Below the pieces are notes generated by a model. It was given only the letters and a program-made list of their open reading frames with translations. It made no database searches and was not told the DNA's origin. The position numbers and the translations under genes are program-made. From positions 1 to 16,540 of the forward strand of contig CAZOOR010000060.1 in assembly GCA_964581505.1 (NCBI GenBank): 16,540 nucleotides of DNA, read 5' to 3'. This document shows positions 13,936 through 16,540 of this stretch, piece by piece (position 1 is the stretch's first letter; each line of letters begins with the position of its first letter). The DNA is from CAZOOR01 sp964581505 (lineage in GTDB: Bacteria > Bacteroidota > Ignavibacteria > Kapaibacteriales > UBA2268).

Positions 13936-15738
13936 TTAATCGTCAATTTTCATTACAGCAAGAAAAGCCTCTTGAGGAATTTCTACTTTACCTACTTGTT
14001 TCATACGTTTCTTTCCTTCTTTTTGCTTTTCGAGCAATTTTCTTTTTCTTGAAATATCGCCACCATAACATTTGGCAAGGACATTTTTCCTTAATGCCTT
14101 CACGTTAGTACGAGAAATAATTTTAGAGCCGACAGCCGCTTGTATAGCCACATCGAACATCTGGCGTGGTATTAATTCTTTCAACTTGGAACAAAGACGT
14201 TGCCCCCAATGGAATGATTTCTCCTGATGAACAATAGTCGAAAGTGCATCAAATTGCTCACTGTTAATCATAATATCCAGTTTGACAAGCCGCTCTGTTC
14301 TATACTCCAAGAACTCATAATCAAGCGAAGCATATCCCCGTGTCGAGGATTTCAGTCTATCATAGAAATCAAAAATAACTTCTGCAAGCGGTAATTCAAA
14401 ATACAAATCTACACGGGCGGCGGAAAGATAAATAGTATTCTTCAGAACGCCGCGTCTATCCATACATAGTTTCATAATATTACCGATATACTCTGTCGGA
14501 GTAATAATCTGCGCCTTGATAAACGGTTCCTGAATTTCCGCAATGTTTACCTGTGGCGGCAGTTCGGCAGGATTTTCAATAAATAATTCATCGTCGTTTG
14601 TTTTAATCACCTTATAACGAACATTAGGAACGGTAGTAACAATATTCTGGTCAAATTCCCTTTCGAGCCTTTCCTGTACGATTTCCATATGTAAAAGCCC
14701 GAGGAAACCGCAACGAAAACCAAACCCCAAGGCACCGGAGGATTCCGGCTCGAATGTTATTGCACTATCGTTCAGAACAAGCTTACCAAGTGCATCACGC
14801 AGAGACTCGAAATCATCTGCATCAGCCGGATAAATACCACTGAACACCATTGGCTTGACTTCCTTAAATCCCTCAATCATATTAATACATTTTTCATTTG
14901 TCTTGGTAATCGTATCGCCTACCTTAGTATCTTGCAGATTTTTAATACTTGCAGTTAAATAACCCACATCACCGGCTTTCAGTTCACCTGTTCGCTTTCG
15001 TTTCATATATAGGACACCGCATTCCTCGACCTCATAGGTCTTATCGGTAGCCATAAAGTAAATCTTTTCCTTTTCCCTGAGTATTCCGTCGAAAATACGG
15101 ATATTCACTATGACACCACGATAAGAATCGAATATCGAATCGAAAATTAAAGCACGCAATGGTGCATTAACATTACCGACAGGCGGAGGAACTTTTTCGA
15201 CAATAGCAGTAAGAACTTCATCAATACCAATACCGCTTTTAGCGGAAATCATAATAAGCTCTTCTTCATCGCAACCGATTAAATCGATAACCTGTTGCTT
15301 GACATCATCAAGTTTAGTCTCTGCACTTGGCAAATCAATTTTATTCAAAACGGGAATAATTTCCAAATCCGCTTCGATAGCAAGATACAAATTGCTAATT
15401 GTCTGGGCTTCGACCCCCTGAGTAGCATCAACAACAAGGATAGCGCCCTCGCAAGCGGCAAGTGAACGAGAGACTTCATAAGTAAAATCTACGTGTCCGG
15501 GCGTATCAATAAGATTTAGAATATACGAATTACCGTCAGAATGCACATACTCCATTTGAATAGCATGCAATTTAATGGTAATACCTCGCTCCTGCTCCAA
15601 TGGATTATCATCTAAGATTTGGTTCATAACCATCTCGCGTTTCGTTACCCTGCCAGTCGTCTCCAATAGTCTATCCGCCAATGTTGATTTGCCATGGTCA
15701 ATATGAGCTATAATACTGAAATTTCTATAATGCTTCAT
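13936..15738 (-). CDS. lepA: Elongation factor 4 (LepA)
   Basis: A 600-residue translational GTPase of the EF4/LepA family, which acts on the ribosome and is linked to back-translocation and initiation fidelity. G1 is AHIDHGKST (11-19), G2 RGIT (51-54), G3 DTPGH (78-82), G4 NKID (132-135) and G5 SAKSG. The C-terminal LepA-specific domain ends with the typical basic SRKRKLLEKQK stretch and the EAFLAVMKID tail. Length is exactly that of the family. It is first in the lepA-lepB-hemW operon; the DNA upstream to the Rrf2 gene contains two short palindromes that may belong to its promoter. Confidence 0.97.
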   Translation of the reverse strand: MKHYRNFSIIAHIDHGKSTLADRLLETTGRVTKREMVMNQILDDNPLEQERGITIKLHAIQMEYVHSDGNSYILNLIDTPGHVDFTYEVSRSLAACEGAILVVDATQGVEAQTISNLYLAIEADLEIIPVLNKIDLPSAETKLDDVKQQVIDLIGCDEEELIMISAKSGIGIDEVLTAIVEKVPPPVGNVNAPLRALIFDSIFDSYRGVIVNIRIFDGILREKEKIYFMATDKTYEVEECGVLYMKRKRTGELKAGDVGYLTASIKNLQDTKVGDTITKTNEKCINMIEGFKEVKPMVFSGIYPADADDFESLRDALGKLVLNDSAITFEPESSGALGFGFRCGFLGLLHMEIVQERLEREFDQNIVTTVPNVRYKVIKTNDDELFIENPAELPPQVNIAEIQEPFIKAQIITPTEYIGNIMKLCMDRRGVLKNTIYLSAARVDLYFELPLAEVIFDFYDRLKSSTRGYASLDYEFLEYRTERLVKLDIMINSEQFDALSTIVHQEKSFHWGQRLCSKLKELIPRQMFDVAIQAAVGSKIISRTNVKALRKNVLAKCYGGDISRKRKLLEKQKEGKKRMKQVGKVEIPQEAFLAVMKIDD

Positions 15739-15763
15739 CTAATATAAATATCACTTTTTTCAG

Positions 15764-15793
15764 AAAGTTAAACTTTAAAATTACGAAAGTTTC
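15764..15793. promoter_or_regulatory. Paired palindromes upstream of lepA
   Basis: AAAGTT-A-AACTTT is a perfect 6-1-6 palindrome at 15764-15776 and GAAA-G-TTTC a 4-1-4 palindrome at 15785-15793. Their centres are 19 bp apart, near two helical turns, and they share the AAAGTT core. They lie 26-55 bp upstream of the lepA start, so they may be an operator. The regulator is unknown and chance is possible in AT-rich DNA. Confidence 0.35.
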
Positions 15794-15886
15794 TTTAATA
15801 AATCATCTTAATAAATACATGACGAATGAAAAGTGAATTTCAATAGAAACCGCAAAGGATTAATGAACTTTTCATTGTTTTAACTC

Positions 15887-15892
15887 TATAAT
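15887..15892 (+). promoter_or_regulatory. Candidate -10 box for the Rrf2 gene
   Basis: TATAAT lies 65 nt upstream of the Rrf2 ATG and is followed by TTG. A clear -35 partner is not seen, so this is a weak prediction. Confidence 0.3.
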
Positions 15893-15957
15893 TTGCTAAC
15901 TTGCATATCTTAATAAACATATTTTCTGAGTTTAATTATAAATTATTCAGGCAAATA

Positions 15958-16422
15958 ATGACAGTCATATTTTCCAAAAAGTGTGAAATAGCAATACAAT
16001 CGGTATTATACCTATCCATAAAGGAAAAAAATAAATACTATAAGTCATCAGAGATTTCCAAAGAGTTACATTTATCCGCTGCCTTCGTTTCAAAAATATT
16101 ACAGACATTAACTGCAACAGGAATTGTCGGTTCAAAGCGCGGAAAAGTCGGTGGTTTTTTCCTTGCAAAAGAGCCGTCTGAAATAACATTAATACAAATT
16201 GTCAAAGCAATTGACGGTTTGGATATTTTCCACAAATGTGTTCTTGGGTTTCCGGGTTGCTCACCTGACAACCCTTGCCCTGTTCATACAAAATGGGGCT
16301 ATCTACGAGAAGAAACTTTTAAAATGCTGAGCCACCAAACATTAGACGAACTGAAACCGGTTACTGAAAATAAAATTAAAGCAATTCAAGATATGTTTTT
16401 AAAAAAAGATAAAAACAACTAG
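15958..16422 (+). CDS. Rrf2-family transcriptional regulator
   Basis: A 154-residue winged-helix regulator of the Rrf2 family. The family-typical opening FSKKCEIAIQSVLYLS favours the ATG at 15958 over a TTG at 15901. The helix-turn-helix is about residues 28-60 and the wing is KRGKVGGFFLA (60-70). Three cysteines, C94, C101 and C107, sit in CVLGFPGC and NPCPVH, matching the region that holds the [2Fe-2S] cluster of IscR/NsrR/RsrR-type members, with spacing x6 and x5. A role in sensing iron-sulfur status, nitric oxide or redox is likely but unproven; no suf or isc genes are adjacent. It is divergent from lepA and followed by a palindrome at 16493. Confidence 0.88.
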   Translation: MTVIFSKKCEIAIQSVLYLSIKEKNKYYKSSEISKELHLSAAFVSKILQTLTATGIVGSKRGKVGGFFLAKEPSEITLIQIVKAIDGLDIFHKCVLGFPGCSPDNPCPVHTKWGYLREETFKMLSHQTLDELKPVTENKIKAIQDMFLKKDKNN

Positions 16423-16492
16423 GATATTGCTTAAACTATAATTTTATACCAATTAATAATTATTGAAGAGAATAAACACGTCGTCACAACAC

Positions 16493-16507
16493 CCTAATTA
16501 AATTAGG
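16493..16507. promoter_or_regulatory. Perfect 7-1-7 palindrome
   Basis: CCTAATT at 16493-16499 and AATTAGG at 16501-16507 are exact reverse complements around a single A. The one-base centre is too short for a hairpin loop, so a dimeric protein-binding site is likelier than a terminator. It lies 70 nt past the Rrf2 stop and could belong to the next gene beyond the window. Confidence 0.4.
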
Positions 16508-16540
16508 ATAAAAAGGAATTCCAGCATTATTCTAAGTACA

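Overview
The window is AT-rich chromosomal DNA of a Bacteroidota/Chlorobiota-type bacterium. My best guess is an Ignavibacteria- or Kapabacteria-like lineage. The evidence is a secreted protein with a type IX secretion (T9SS) C-terminal sorting domain, a PilM/DUF3822-like gene overlapping rsmD, mostly weak or absent Shine-Dalgarno sequences, and no sign of phage or plasmid genes. The genus-level placement is inference; the T9SS tail is seen directly.

Layout from left to right. Positions 1-489 hold no convincing gene. They carry a G-rich edge, a 7-bp inverted repeat, A-tract decamers spaced 10 bp apart, and three hairpins, the last of which may be a terminator. Positions 490-3912 (minus) encode a large secreted PNGase F-like glycosidase split by a LamG-containing insertion and ending in a T9SS sorting domain. 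An intrinsic terminator at 3980-4008 separates it from an LTxxQ (Spy/CpxP-like) lipoprotein at 4031-4738 (minus). Divergent from the lipoprotein is a receiver/histidine-kinase hybrid without an output domain (4885-5994, plus). An M1 metallo-aminopeptidase (5996-8449) and a SAM-methyltransferase-like protein (8468-9313) form a likely two-gene minus-strand operon.

The plus-strand cluster 9404-11698 encodes an alpha/beta hydrolase, a PilM/DUF3822-like actin-fold protein and RsmD, the last two overlapping by 14 nt. It meets head-on the minus-strand housekeeping operon lepA-lepB-hemW (15738 down to 11699): elongation factor 4, signal peptidase I and the heme chaperone HemW. At the right end an Rrf2-family regulator (15958-16422, plus) is divergent from lepA and is followed by a perfect 7-1-7 palindrome.

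Functionally the window mixes housekeeping (translation, secretion, rRNA modification, heme handling) with envelope and extracellular functions (secreted glycosidase, signal-peptide peptidase, stress-type lipoprotein, two-component sensor). I see no CRISPR array, IS element, tRNA, rRNA or defence cassette. The most distinctive items are the architecture of the PNGase F-like protein and the structured non-coding left flank.
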